NCBI RefSeq assembly: GCF_013328205.1
Contig: NZ_JABULH010000004.1
Coordinates: 186,001 to 250,000, forward strand
Direction of reading: 5' to 3'
DNA: 64,000 nucleotides
DNA from: Sphingomonas hominis
GTDB taxonomy: Bacteria > Pseudomonadota > Alphaproteobacteria > Sphingomonadales > Sphingomonadaceae
The notes beneath the pieces were generated by a model. It saw only the letters and a program-made list of their open reading frames with translations, made no database searches and had not been told where the DNA came from. Below are positions 19,619 through 29,300 of the stretch, piece by piece (position 1 is the stretch's first letter; every line of letters starts with the position of its first letter). A program made the translations under genes and the position numbers.

Positions 19619-21756
19619 CGTGGCGGCTCCGTGGCGGTAGCGGGTGGAAGCGGCGGCAGGTTGCGCATGTCGTCCATGTCGGGCTCGGGCGAACCGGTCT
19701 GCGCCGGCCCGGCACCGTTGGCGATGTCGCGCTCGACCGCGGCTTGGCTCGCGTTCTGGATGTCGGTGGCGACCTCCACCGCGCGTGCCTCGGTGGGTGC
19801 AGGAGCATCGGTTTCGGTCGCGGCCGCCTGAGCGGGTGGGGCGGTGTGCGCGGCGCGGTAGGCGGCCTCCTGCGCCGCCATGCGGGTGCGGATGTCACCA
19901 CCCCAGGTCGGCTCGACCTCGGCCAGCGACTTCATCGCGCGCTCGCGGTCGAACAGATAGGTCATGATGTCGCGCCCGATCAGCGGCGTGTCGAGGTTGC
20001 GCACCGTGTGGCCGTTATGCTCCAACACGACGGCCGCGGCGTAGCGTGGGTTGTCGTAGGGGGCAAAGCAGACGAACAGCGCGTGATCGCGCAGCTTGAA
20101 TGGCAATTGCCCGTTCTTGAGCACGCCCGAGCGGCGCTCCGCCATGGTGATGCGCCGCACCTGCGCGGTGCCGGTCTTCGCCGCCAGGCCGACGCCCGGC
20201 ACCTGCATCCGCGCCGCGCCGCCGGTGCCGCCCAAGTTGACGACGCCGTTCATCGCCTCGCGGATGATGCGGAAATGGTCGGGATCGATCGCGAGCGGCT
20301 TCGCCTGCGGCTTGAACGGATCGCGCAGGATCGTCGGGACGAGCGCCTTGCCCGATGCCATGCGCGCCGCCATCACCGCCATCTGCAGCGGGTTGGCGAG
20401 CACGTAGCCCTGACCGATCGAAGCGTTGAGCGAGTCTGCGACGCTCCACTTCGTCTTATACTTGCGCAGCTTCCACGCGCTGTCGGGAACGGTGCCGTAG
20501 CGCTGCGTCGAGAAGGGCAGGTCGAACTTCTCGCCCAGGCCCAGCGCGCGCGCAACCGGTGCGATCTTGTCGTAACCGACACGGCGGATCATCTCGTAGA
20601 AATAGATGTCGCAGCTCTGCATGATCGCGTTCTTGAGATCGAGCGGACCGTGACCGTGGCGCTTGTGGCAGTGGAACACGCTGGTGCCGACACGCATCGC
20701 GCCCGAACAGAACACCCGCTCGTTCGGGCTCACCCCTGCCGCCATTAGCGCGAGGCCGTTCATCGGCTTGACGGTGGAGCCCGGCGGATAAAGCCCCTGC
20801 GTCACCTTGTTCATCAGCGGCACGTGGTCGTCGTTCGACAGCAAGTCCCATTCCAGGTGGCTAATCCCCTCCGAGAAGCTGTTGGGATCGTAGGCGGGCA
20901 TCGACACCATCGCCAGCATCTCGCCCGACAGGCAGTCGAACACGACCGCCGAGCCCGAGTTGGTGCCAAGGCGCCGTGCGGCATATTCCTGTAATCCGGC
21001 GTCGATCGTCAGCCGCACGGTGCGCCCGGGTTCGTCCTTGCGCGTGGCGAGTTCCTGAACGACCTTGCCGCGCGCGGTGACCTCGACCCGCTTCGCCCCT
21101 GCCTTGCCGCGCAAGATGGGCTCAAGCGTCTTTTCCAGCCCATCCTTGCCGAGCTTGAAGCCGGGGGTCACGAGCAGCGGATCGCGTGTGGCACGATATT
21201 GCTCGACGGAAGGCGCGCCGACGTAGCCGGTCAGGTGCGCGACCGCGGCGCCGGCGGGATAGTTGCGCGCGAAACCGCGGGTGGGGGCGACGCCCGGTAA
21301 CTCAGGTTGGCGGACGTAAACCGCGGCGAAGCGCTCCCAATCGATGTTCTCGGCCACCGGCACCGGTTGGAACCCGGCGGCCTTCTTCAAATCGGCCTCG
21401 ACCCGCAGCATGTCCTCGTCAGTGAGCGCGAGGAGCTTGCGCAAGGCGGCGAGCGTCGCATCCCTGTCGACCAAGCGGTCGGGGATCAGGTCGACGCGGA
21501 AGTCGGTGCGGTTGTTGGCGATCGGTTGACCGTGTCGGTCGACGATCCAGCCGCGCCGCGGCGGGATCATCGTGTTGTTGACGCGGTTGCTCTCCGACAG
21601 GAGATTGTAGCGCTCGTTCTGCGCGATCGACAGCCATGCCATGCGCCCGACGAGCAGCCCGCCCACGCCCAATTGGCCGAGTCCGAGCAGCCAGGCGCGC
21701 CTCGAAAAGCTGAACGCCTGCATCGACTCGGTGAGCACGCGGGGGCCGCGCAGCAT
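19615..21756 (-). CDS. mrdA: Penicillin-binding protein 2
   Basis: 713 residues from MLRGPRVLTESMQAFSFSRR; the ATG shares a base with the mreD stop. One N-terminal membrane anchor (WLLGLGQLGVGGLLVGRMAWL) precedes a dimerisation domain (PPRRGWIVDRHGQPIANN) and the transpeptidase domain. Active-site motifs are SxxK in PPGSTVKPMNG, SxN in SLNAS and KTG in AAKTGTAQ. PBP2 crosslinks peptidoglycan during elongation together with RodA and MreBCD. The last 100 or so residues are a Pro/Ala/Thr-rich tail that extends past the usual end of the family and looks disordered. Confidence 0.97.
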   Translation of the reverse strand: MLRGPRVLTESMQAFSFSRRAWLLGLGQLGVGGLLVGRMAWLSIAQNERYNLLSESNRVNNTMIPPRRGWIVDRHGQPIANNRTDFRVDLIPDRLVDRDATLAALRKLLALTDEDMLRVEADLKKAAGFQPVPVAENIDWERFAAVYVRQPELPGVAPTRGFARNYPAGAAVAHLTGYVGAPSVEQYRATRDPLLVTPGFKLGKDGLEKTLEPILRGKAGAKRVEVTARGKVVQELATRKDEPGRTVRLTIDAGLQEYAARRLGTNSGSAVVFDCLSGEMLAMVSMPAYDPNSFSEGISHLEWDLLSNDDHVPLMNKVTQGLYPPGSTVKPMNGLALMAAGVSPNERVFCSGAMRVGTSVFHCHKRHGHGPLDLKNAIMQSCDIYFYEMIRRVGYDKIAPVARALGLGEKFDLPFSTQRYGTVPDSAWKLRKYKTKWSVADSLNASIGQGYVLANPLQMAVMAARMASGKALVPTILRDPFKPQAKPLAIDPDHFRIIREAMNGVVNLGGTGGAARMQVPGVGLAAKTGTAQVRRITMAERRSGVLKNGQLPFKLRDHALFVCFAPYDNPRYAAAVVLEHNGHTVRNLDTPLIGRDIMTYLFDRERAMKSLAEVEPTWGGDIRTRMAAQEAAYRAAHTAPPAQAAATETDAPAPTEARAVEVATDIQNASQAAVERDIANGAGPAQTGSPEPDMDDMRNLPPLPPATATEPPR

Positions 21757-22259
21757 CAGCGCACCCGCCGCGCGTCGAGGCGACCGATCAGATACGCGAC
21801 CGCGGGAAAGAACAGGATCGACAGCGTGATCTGCATCGCCAGTGCGACATCGACGTGCGCCGCCACTGGCGTGGCAATGATGCGTCCGCCCACCAGGCAC
21901 AAGGTGATCGCCACCGCCGCGATCACCCAATTCTGCCAGAAATCACGCATGCCCGAACGCGCCTCCATGACGCCGACGAGGAAGTAGCCGAGCGTCCACA
22001 GCAGCATCGCGCTGCCGATCGGTTGACCCGATACGATGTCGTCGAACAAGCCGAGCGCGGCGGGCGCCCATAGCCGGATCGCGAACGGCGCGAGCAGCCG
22101 CCACGACAGTAGCACCAGCAGCCCGAACGGCGGCATCAGCGCTAAGGTCGCGCCCACCGGCACGATCGTCAGCAGCGAGCCCGCCATGACGGTCGACCAC
22201 GGCAGCAGGCGCGCGCTGCCGAGCGGCAGCGGCTCGCGGAACGGTTGCTCAGGCGTCAT
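21756..22259 (-). CDS. mreD: Rod shape-determining protein MreD
   Basis: 167 residues with about five hydrophobic helices. It lies between mreC and mrdA, overlapping mreC by ATGA and mrdA by one base. The family is poorly conserved, but the segment APAALGLFDDIVSGQPIGSAMLLW matches the central MreD block. It is an inner-membrane component of the elongasome. The assignment relies on both that block and gene order. Confidence 0.92.
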   Translation of the reverse strand: MTPEQPFREPLPLGSARLLPWSTVMAGSLLTIVPVGATLALMPPFGLLVLLSWRLLAPFAIRLWAPAALGLFDDIVSGQPIGSAMLLWTLGYFLVGVMEARSGMRDFWQNWVIAAVAITLCLVGGRIIATPVAAHVDVALAMQITLSILFFPAVAYLIGRLDARRVR

Positions 22260-23197
22260 CGGCGGGTCGGTGTCGCGGCAAGTGCGGCGTCAGCGGTCGG
22301 GCTCGCCTGCGGCGATGGCGCGGTACCGGGCCTCGCTGCGGGCTCGGGCAACGGCGGCGGGGTGTAGATCGCGCGAACGGAAACAAGATCGGTCGCGTCG
22401 GGACGCGCGAACGGCTTGGCCGGTGCGGTCTCGGGGCCGGGTTGCAACACGCGCGCGACCAGCACGCCGGGTGCGAAGATGCCGCCGCTGCCCGAGGTCA
22501 CGAAGATGTCGCCGGACTTGAAGTGCGCATCGTCGGTGTCGATGACGCGAATGTCGATCAGGCCGTCGCCGCGCCCGGCGGCGAGCGCGGGCAGGCCGTC
22601 GCGCAGCCGGCGGACCGGCACGATGCTCTGCGGATCAGTCAACAGCAGCACGCGCGCGGTGTTCGGCCCGGTTTCCAGCACACGACCGACGAGTCCTTCG
22701 GGCCCTTGCACCGGCTGTCCCTCGCGCACGCCCTGCCAGGCGCCGGCATTGAGCAGGCCGAAGCGCCGCGTGCTTGACGCGCTGGAACTGACGATCCGCG
22801 CGGTGACGATCACGGCAGGCTGGAGATCGCGCACCGCCAGCAAGCGACGCAGCCGCGCATTCTCGAGCTGTGCGAGGTGCCCCGCAACCAGCGCCGGACG
22901 CGCGCGCGCGACCTGTGCCGTCAACTCGGCATTCTTGCCGTGGACGTTCCACCACGATGCGATCGCACCAGGCACGCCGGACACGGTGTCCACCGCTACC
23001 GCCAGCGCGCTCGACACCGGCGCGGTCACTTCCGCCATGCCGGCACGCACCGGCGCAAAGGTGGATGGGTTCAGCAGCGACAGCGCGAGCAGCACCGCGC
23101 CGACAACCCCGCCGGCAATGGCGAGGATGTAGCCGAAGAACACACCATATTGCGCCCGTCGCGAGAAACCCGGGCGCCGATCACGCGGCGGCGCCAT
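22256..23197 (-). CDS. mreC: Rod shape-determining protein MreC
   Basis: 313 residues from MAPPRDRRPGFSRRAQYGVF. One transmembrane helix (about 20-43) is followed by a coiled-coil (NAELTAQVARARPALVAGHLAQLENARLRRLL) and the beta-barrel pair (LVGRVLETGPNTARVLLLTDPQSIVPV and GDIFVTSGSGGIFAPGVLVARV). The C-terminus is Pro-rich. MreC links MreB in the cytoplasm to PBP2 in the periplasm. The start lies 16 bp after the mreB stop. Confidence 0.95.
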   Translation of the reverse strand: MAPPRDRRPGFSRRAQYGVFFGYILAIAGGVVGAVLLALSLLNPSTFAPVRAGMAEVTAPVSSALAVAVDTVSGVPGAIASWWNVHGKNAELTAQVARARPALVAGHLAQLENARLRRLLAVRDLQPAVIVTARIVSSSASSTRRFGLLNAGAWQGVREGQPVQGPEGLVGRVLETGPNTARVLLLTDPQSIVPVRRLRDGLPALAAGRGDGLIDIRVIDTDDAHFKSGDIFVTSGSGGIFAPGVLVARVLQPGPETAPAKPFARPDATDLVSVRAIYTPPPLPEPAARPGTAPSPQASPTADAALAATPTRR

Positions 23198-23213
23198 ATA
23201 TCGCTCTTGTCCT

Positions 23214-24347
<1,134 letters not shown>

Positions 24348-24388
24348 TCAGGTCGCGGGATGAGGCCGCTTGGGCTAGGGACACCACC

Positions 24389-26170
24389 GTGTCAATACGT
24401 CGTCTGCCCGAGCATCTGGTCAACCGGATCGCCGCCGGTGAAGTGGTGGAAAGACCGGCCAGTGCGTTGAAGGAGCTGGTCGAGAACGCGATCGACGCGG
24501 GCGCGACGCGCATCGCGGTGGAACTGGTCGGGGGCGGGGTGGAGCGGATCGCGGTGGCCGATGACGGCTGCGGCATGGCGCCCGCCGAGATCGCGCTCGC
24601 GCTGGAACGCCACGCGACGTCCAAGCTGCCGCACGAGGATATCGACCGGGTCGAGACGCTGGGTTTCCGCGGCGAGGCGCTGCCCTCGATCGCGAGCGTC
24701 GCGCGGGTAACGATCGAGAGTCGGCCAGCGCGGGCGGAGGGCTGGGCGCGCGCGGTCGACAACGGCGTCGTGGTGCGCGAAGGCCCGGCCGCGCTGCCGC
24801 CGGGGACGCGTGTGGTGGTCGAGGAATTATTCGCGCGGGTGCCGGCGAGGCGAAAGTTCCTGCGCTCCGCGCGGGCGGAATATGGCGCCTGTCTCGACGT
24901 GGTACGCCGGCTGGCGCTCGCCCGACCCGAGATCGCCTTCGCGGTCGAGCATGACGGGCGGCGCGCGTTGAGCGTGCCGGCGCAGCACGACCGGCCGGCG
25001 CGAGTCGCGGCGTTGACCGACCGCGCGCTCGCCGACAATTCGGTCGCGATCGACCTGGAGCGCGACAGCGTGGTCCTGGGCGGCGTCGCCGGGCTGCCGA
25101 CGTTCCATCGCGGCGTGGCCGATCACCAACATCTGTTCGTCAACGGACGGCCGGTGAAGGACCGACTGCTGCTGGGCGCAATCCGCGGTGCTTATGCCGA
25201 GATGATGCCGCGTGATCGTCACGCGGTGGTGGCGTTGTTCCTCGACCTGCCGGCCGATCTGGTCGACGTGAACGTTCATCCGGCGAAGACCGAGGTGCGC
25301 TTCCGTGATCCGGCCATGATCCGCGGCATGATCGTCTCAGGCCTTCGCCGCGCGCTCGACGCCGCCGGGCACCGCGCGGTGCAGCGGCCGAGCGAGGACG
25401 CGCTCGCGATGTGGCAGCAGGAGCCGCTTGCGGCACCGGCGGCGTGGAGCGGGGAGGCGACGCAGGTGAGCCTGCTCGATTCGCCGGCCACCGCGCCGTC
25501 CTACGTGAATGAGCGCCATGCGAGCTTCATCGCCGCACCCCCGCTCGCGCGCGCCGAGCCGGCCTGGGCGCCGCCGCCGGAGACGCGCGAGCATCCGCTG
25601 GGTGTCGCGCGCGGGCAGGTGAGCAAGACCTATATTGTCGCAGAAGCCGAGGACGGGCTGGTGCTGGTCGACCAGCATGCCGCGCATGAGCGGCTGGTGC
25701 TCGAGCGGATGCGCCGCGCGCTAGCGGGTGGCGTGGTCGCGAGCCAAGCGCTGTTGCTGCCCGAGGTGGTCGAGTTGGAGGAGCCGGCGTGCGACCGGCT
25801 TGAGGCGCGAGCCGGTGAACTCGGCGAGCTGGGGCTGGAGCTGGAGCGCTTCGGTCCGCGCGCGATGCTGGTGCGCGCGACGCCGGCCCTGCTCGGCAGC
25901 GCGGACCCGAGCGGGTTGGTGACCGACCTGGCGGACGAGCTCGCCGCCTATGACGAGGCGTTGAGCTTGCGCGAGCGGCTGGACGCGATCGCGGGAACGA
26001 TGGCGTGTCATGGGTCGGTACGCGCCGGACGCGTGCTGTCGGTCGCCGAGATGAACGCGCTGTTGCGTGAGATGGAGGCGACGCCGCATTCGGGCCAGTG
26101 CAATCACGGGCGACCGACCTGGGTCAAGTTGGCGCACGGCGACATCGAGCGGCTGTTCGGCAGGCGCTGA
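24389..26170 (+). CDS. mutL: DNA mismatch repair protein MutL (endonuclease type)
   Basis: 593 residues from a GTG (VSIRRLPEHLVNRIAAGEVV); the longer upstream frame is not conserved. The GHKL ATPase motifs are ENAIDAGAT, DDGCGM and GFRGEALPSIASV. The C-terminal domain contains DQHA(X2)E(X4)E at residues 428-439, the metal-binding endonuclease motif, plus ACHGSVRAG and the terminal GQCNHGRPTW. MutL nicks the daughter strand after MutS recognition in organisms without MutH, and this sequence fits that class. It is a single gene divergent from mreB. Confidence 0.97.
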   Translation: MSIRRLPEHLVNRIAAGEVVERPASALKELVENAIDAGATRIAVELVGGGVERIAVADDGCGMAPAEIALALERHATSKLPHEDIDRVETLGFRGEALPSIASVARVTIESRPARAEGWARAVDNGVVVREGPAALPPGTRVVVEELFARVPARRKFLRSARAEYGACLDVVRRLALARPEIAFAVEHDGRRALSVPAQHDRPARVAALTDRALADNSVAIDLERDSVVLGGVAGLPTFHRGVADHQHLFVNGRPVKDRLLLGAIRGAYAEMMPRDRHAVVALFLDLPADLVDVNVHPAKTEVRFRDPAMIRGMIVSGLRRALDAAGHRAVQRPSEDALAMWQQEPLAAPAAWSGEATQVSLLDSPATAPSYVNERHASFIAAPPLARAEPAWAPPPETREHPLGVARGQVSKTYIVAEAEDGLVLVDQHAAHERLVLERMRRALAGGVVASQALLLPEVVELEEPACDRLEARAGELGELGLELERFGPRAMLVRATPALLGSADPSGLVTDLADELAAYDEALSLRERLDAIAGTMACHGSVRAGRVLSVAEMNALLREMEATPHSGQCNHGRPTWVKLAHGDIERLFGRR

Positions 26171-26261
26171 AGCCACACCGTGCGCGAAAGCGGGACGGGG
26201 TAGCGCTAACGAATGCGCGACGGGTCTGGATTAACCTAGTTTGCCTTGGCATCGTGGCGCG

Positions 26262-26753
26262 ATGACCGAGATCCTGCTTCCGCCCGGCGACGAGTTCCTA
26301 CGCGAAGAAACGATTCGCGGCGGCATGGACCTGTTGTTCTTTTCCAACACGCGTCACCTGCGGCACGCCGACGACACGCTCGCCGAGCTGGGGCTGGGGC
26401 GGGCGCATCATCGCATCATGTATTTCGTCGCGCGGCAGCCTGGGATCAACGTAACCGCGCTGCTCGCGATCCTGGGGATCACCAAACAGTCGTTCGGGCG
26501 CGTCGCCAAGCAGCTGATCGCCAAGGGATTGATGGAACAGCACACCGGCGAGCGAGATCGTCGGCAGCGGCTGCTCAAGCTGACGCCCGAGGGCGCGAAG
26601 CTCGAGAAGGCGATTTTTGACGACCTGCACGACAATGTGGTGCGCGCGTACCGGGCCGCGGGCAGCGAGGCGGTGACCGGATTGTGGATCGTGCTGCAGC
26701 ATTTGATGGGCGAGGAGGCGCGGGTGCAGTTCAGGACGGTGCAGCGGCTCTGA
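26262..26753 (+). CDS. MarR family regulator, PetP-like
   Basis: 163 residues from MTEILLPPGDEF. The block GMDLLFFSNTRHLRHADDTLAELGLGRAHHRIMYFV and the HTH ITKQSFGRVAKQLIAKGLMEQ with ERDRRQRLLKLTPEG match the PetP branch of MarR regulators. In other alphaproteobacteria petP is often paired with the response regulator gene petR, which is absent here downstream. The family assignment is clear. Its targets are unknown; a pair of direct repeats just after it could be a binding site. Confidence 0.85.
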   Translation: MTEILLPPGDEFLREETIRGGMDLLFFSNTRHLRHADDTLAELGLGRAHHRIMYFVARQPGINVTALLAILGITKQSFGRVAKQLIAKGLMEQHTGERDRRQRLLKLTPEGAKLEKAIFDDLHDNVVRAYRAAGSEAVTGLWIVLQHLMGEEARVQFRTVQRL

Positions 26754-27117
26754 TCGCCGGTCGCGCGATCGGAAGGTCACGGGAAGGTCACACCAACGCG
26801 CACCTTTGCCGAGGTGGTGGACCGGCGACATGGTCGCGTGGCTGGGCGACGCGGCGGGGCGGAGTTTCGACGTGGCAAAGAACCGATGAGGCGTAGCGGC
26901 TTGTTCCGTTGTAGGACAGTTCTGTAAGGTGCGGGTGGTCGGCAGGGAGAATATCTCAGCGATCTAAGTAACTAAGGCAGAAAGCCGGACACCTTTGCAA
27001 CGCGTTTGCCGGGCACGGCGGGGAGGCGTCCTGACGCCTGCGTTAATCTGCGGGAAACCCTATCGCGGCTCGCGCATTCTACCGCGCAACATCAAACCAT
27101 GGTCGCAAGGTGATGCC
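26754..27117. other. Intergenic region without a confident gene
   Basis: Between the MarR gene and the 25-codon ORF I see no coding frame with a plausible start and codon use. There are two direct copies of GGAAGGTCAC (26771-26780 and 26782-26791, 11 bp apart), a short hairpin AGGCGT-N-ACGCCT near 27027-27041, and AT-richer patches near 26940-26975 that could hold a promoter. A small RNA cannot be excluded. Confidence 0.4.
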
Positions 27118-27195
27118 ATGAAGCAGCTCTTCCCCGTCGTCCTCGCGCTGATCCCGTTCTCCGCCGTTGTGTCTGCGGTGCTGATGTATCCGTGA
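27118..27195 (+). CDS. Putative 25-residue hydrophobic peptide
   Basis: The ATG is preceded by GCAAGG at about 7 bases and followed by 25 codons giving a peptide that begins MKQLFPVVLALIPFSAVV and ends LMYP. One Lys precedes a continuous hydrophobic helix, as in single-span small membrane proteins. A strong bidirectional terminator follows 37 bp later, which supports a transcript ending here. No family is recognised and coding status is unproven. Confidence 0.45.
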   Translation: MKQLFPVVLALIPFSAVVSAVLMYP

Positions 27196-27232
27196 AGCCG
27201 ATCCGCCGCTGACCCGCAGCATCAGCGCAAAC

Positions 27233-27266
27233 AAAAAGGCCGCCCGGTTTCCCGAGCGGCCTTTTT
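27233..27266. terminator. Bidirectional rho-independent terminator
   Basis: AAAAAGGCCGC (27233-27243) pairs with GCGGCCTTTTT (27256-27266), so both strands end in a T-run. It separates the small plus-strand ORF from the convergent rplI. Confidence 0.92.
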
Positions 27267-27289
27267 CGTTTGCCGAAACGGCGCGGGCG

Positions 27290-27883
27290 TCAGCCCTGCG
27301 CCTGATCCTGCTGGACCTCGGCGGTGGCGCCGGGCTCCGCATTGGGATCATATGCTTCGACGAAGCCGCCCTGGTCCCGGCCTTCCTCGAAGACCTGCTG
27401 CATGACGTCGACGCCCGACGCCTGCATCTCGGCCTCTTCGGGCGAGCGCGCGACGTTGACCTTGACGTTCACCACGACCTCGGGGTGCAGCTGCACCTTG
27501 ACGTCGTACAGGCCGATCGCCTTGATCGGGCGATCGAGCACGACCTGCGCCTTGCTGACCTTGTAGCCTTCAGCGACCAGCGCTTCGACCAGATCGCGCA
27601 CCGCGACCGAGCCGTAGAGCTGACCGGTGTTCGAGGACTGACGGATCAGCGTGATCTGCGCGTCCTTGAACGAGCCGGCTTCCTTCTCGGCGTCGCCGCG
27701 GCGTGCCGCATTGTCGGCCTCGATGCGGGCGCGGTTGGCCTCAAACACCTTGCGGTTGGCTTCGTTGGCGCGCAGCGCCTTCTTGCGCGGCAGGAGGAAG
27801 TTGCGGGCGAACCCGTCCTTCACCTTCACCACGTCGCCGATAGCGCCGAGCTTCTCGACGCGCTCGAGCAGAATGACGTCCAT
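27290..27883 (-). CDS. rplI: 50S ribosomal protein L9
   Basis: 197 residues. The N-terminal RNA-binding domain MDVILLERVEKLGAIGDVVKVKDGFARNFLLP is diagnostic, followed by the long connecting helix and the C-terminal domain (LYGSVAVRDLVEAL and HPEVVVNVKV). E. coli L9 has 149 residues; the extra C-terminal acidic and Gln-rich tail is typical of alphaproteobacterial L9. It is the last gene of rpsF-rpsR-rplI, 12 bp after rpsR. Confidence 0.97.
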   Translation of the reverse strand: MDVILLERVEKLGAIGDVVKVKDGFARNFLLPRKKALRANEANRKVFEANRARIEADNAARRGDAEKEAGSFKDAQITLIRQSSNTGQLYGSVAVRDLVEALVAEGYKVSKAQVVLDRPIKAIGLYDVKVQLHPEVVVNVKVNVARSPEEAEMQASGVDVMQQVFEEGRDQGGFVEAYDPNAEPGATAEVQQDQAQG

Positions 27884-27895
27884 GTCTGCTACTCC

Positions 27896-28120
27896 TTACT
27901 TCACGATATAGGGCAGCAGGCCCAGGTGACGCGAACGCTTGATCGCCTGCGCGAGCTCACGCTGCTTCTTGGCCGACACGCTGGTGATGCGCGAGGGCAC
28001 GATCTTGCCGCGCTCGGACACGAAGCCCTGGAGCAGACGGACGTCCTTGTAGTCGATCCGGGGCGCATCCTTGGCGCTGAACGGGCACGACTTGCGACGA
28101 CGGAAAAACGGACGGGCCAT
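27896..28120 (-). CDS. rpsR: 30S ribosomal protein S18
   Basis: 74 residues, normal length. [34 protein letters not shown] and the HLGLLPYI end are diagnostic. S18 forms a heterodimer with S6 on the 30S platform. The ATG overlaps the rpsF stop as TAATG, and the rpsF codons for Glu-Glu-Glu just upstream provide its ribosome-binding site (GAGGAG). Confidence 0.97.
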   Translation of the reverse strand: MARPFFRRRKSCPFSAKDAPRIDYKDVRLLQGFVSERGKIVPSRITSVSAKKQRELAQAIKRSRHLGLLPYIVK

Positions 28121-28569
28121 TACGCGAACTCCTCCTCACGGCGGGGGCCACGGTCGCCGCCGCGATCACCACGGTCGCCGCGGTCACCACGATCGCCGCG
28201 CTCACCACCACGCTCGCCGCGGTCGGCACGACGCTCACGGTCGCGCTCCTGCTTGCGCATCATCACGGTCGGACCCTGCTCCAGCTCGTCGACGCGGACG
28301 GTCATGTAGCGGATGATGTCTTCGTTGATGCCGGCCTGACGCTCGATCTCGGCGACGGTGTCGCCGGGTGCGTCGATCTCGAGCATCACGTAATGCGCCT
28401 TGCGGTTCTTCGCGATGCGATACGCGAGGCTGCGCAGACCCCAATTCTCGGTCTTCACGACGCGACCACCGTGGTCGGTCACGATCTTGCTGGCGTTTTC
28501 AGCCAGCGTGTCCACCTGCGCCTGTGCCAAATCCTGGCGCGCAAGGAACACGTGCTCGTAGAGAGCCAT
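28120..28569 (-). CDS. rpsF: 30S ribosomal protein S6 with repetitive Arg/Gly/Asp tail
   Basis: 149 residues. The first 100 form the S6 fold ([20 protein letters not shown], then [20 protein letters not shown] and [16 protein letters not shown]). After residue 110 comes a low-complexity tail made of ERGD/DRGD-like units ending RREEEFA. Alphaproteobacterial S6 proteins commonly have charged tails, but the regular GDR repeat is striking. The DNA of the tail is itself tandemly repetitive. S6 pairs with S18, whose start it overlaps. Confidence 0.97.
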   Translation of the reverse strand: MALYEHVFLARQDLAQAQVDTLAENASKIVTDHGGRVVKTENWGLRSLAYRIAKNRKAHYVMLEIDAPGDTVAEIERQAGINEDIIRYMTVRVDELEQGPTVMMRKQERDRERRADRGERGGERGDRGDRGDRGDRGGDRGPRREEEFA

Positions 28570-28737
28570 GTGCTACCTTCTATGTTGGCCGATCGCTGAC
28601 GGACGCCCCATGCGCACCGCCCCTCCGGCTGTCGTCTTCAAACAAGCGAAGGGCGGGACGGCCATGCCATCCCGCCCGAAGCGTTGTGTCCGATACCCGA
28701 GCTTGCGCCGTGACGCAAGCCGGAGCGGGTGTTCGGA
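28570..28737 (-). promoter_or_regulatory. rpsF leader with a strong hairpin
   Basis: The 168 bp ahead of rpsF contains an 8-bp perfect stem (GGGCGGGA at 28651-28658 with 28670-28677) without a T-run on either strand, and a CCGG-containing segment closer to the start. S6:S18 autoregulatory leaders upstream of rpsF are known in many bacteria. The position suits such an element, but I could not match the consensus CCG bulge with confidence. The hairpin also lies downstream of the RcnB-like gene and may act as its terminator-like 3' structure. Confidence 0.35.
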
Positions 28738-29094
28738 TCAGCGGTAGATGCGCGTCACCACCGTGCGGACGGTGCCGCCACGATCCGAGATGAGCACCGC
28801 GTCGCGGCCGGAGCGGACCCAGCGATAGCCGCGCGGCGGGGCGTAGAGTCCGCGACCGCGGAACTGGCGGTAATCGATCTGCGCGTAATTGGGGGCGTAG
28901 CGGCGGTCGAAACGCTGACCCGAGCGCCAGTTGCGCGGGCCGTTCTGTCGCGTGACGGTGCGCTGCACGATTGTGCCGTTGCGACGCTCCTTCACCGTGG
29001 TGATGGTGCGGGTCTGCGCTTCGGCGGAGGCAGCGACGATCGGCGTCAGCGCGACCGAAGCGGAAATGGCGGAAAGGATGATCTTCTTGAACAT
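28738..29094 (-). CDS. RcnB family periplasmic protein
   Basis: 118 residues from MFKKIILSAISASVALTPIVAASAEAQ, a clear signal peptide; the upstream extension lacks one. The mature part is Arg/Tyr-rich and ends with PPRGYRWVRSGRDAVLISDRGG and VVTRIYR, the conserved block of the RcnB superfamily. E. coli RcnB is linked to nickel and cobalt efflux, but most alphaproteobacterial members are uncharacterised. No RcnA efflux gene is nearby, so a metal role should not be assumed. Confidence 0.83.
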   Translation of the reverse strand: MFKKIILSAISASVALTPIVAASAEAQTRTITTVKERRNGTIVQRTVTRQNGPRNWRSGQRFDRRYAPNYAQIDYRQFRGRGLYAPPRGYRWVRSGRDAVLISDRGGTVRTVVTRIYR

Positions 29095-29300
29095 GATCGT
29101 GGCTCCCGTTGATCTGCGGCGGCGTGATCCGCCGTCGAGAGCTAAATTAGGAAGCGCGTGTCGCGTTCCCGTGTCGCGGGCGGCACCAATTGGTCGCAAA
29201 TTGTCGCGGACCGACGCCTAGTCTGAATGAGGCGTCAGAAAGGCCGCGATTTCGCCCGCTTCAACCAAATCATAAGCGGCGGCGCGCTAGGTCCGCGCGC

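Noticed and set aside
26684-26896. 70-codon frame downstream of the MarR gene
   Set aside because: It overlaps the MarR gene in another frame, has no ribosome site and encodes Arg/Gly/Thr-rich noise.
28651-28677. Intrinsic terminator upstream of rpsF
   Set aside because: The stem is strong, but no T-run follows on either strand; recorded as leader structure instead.
28738-29094. Nickel/cobalt efflux role for the RcnB-like protein
   Set aside because: Only the domain resemblance supports it; no RcnA or metal regulator gene is adjacent, and most members in this group are uncharacterised.
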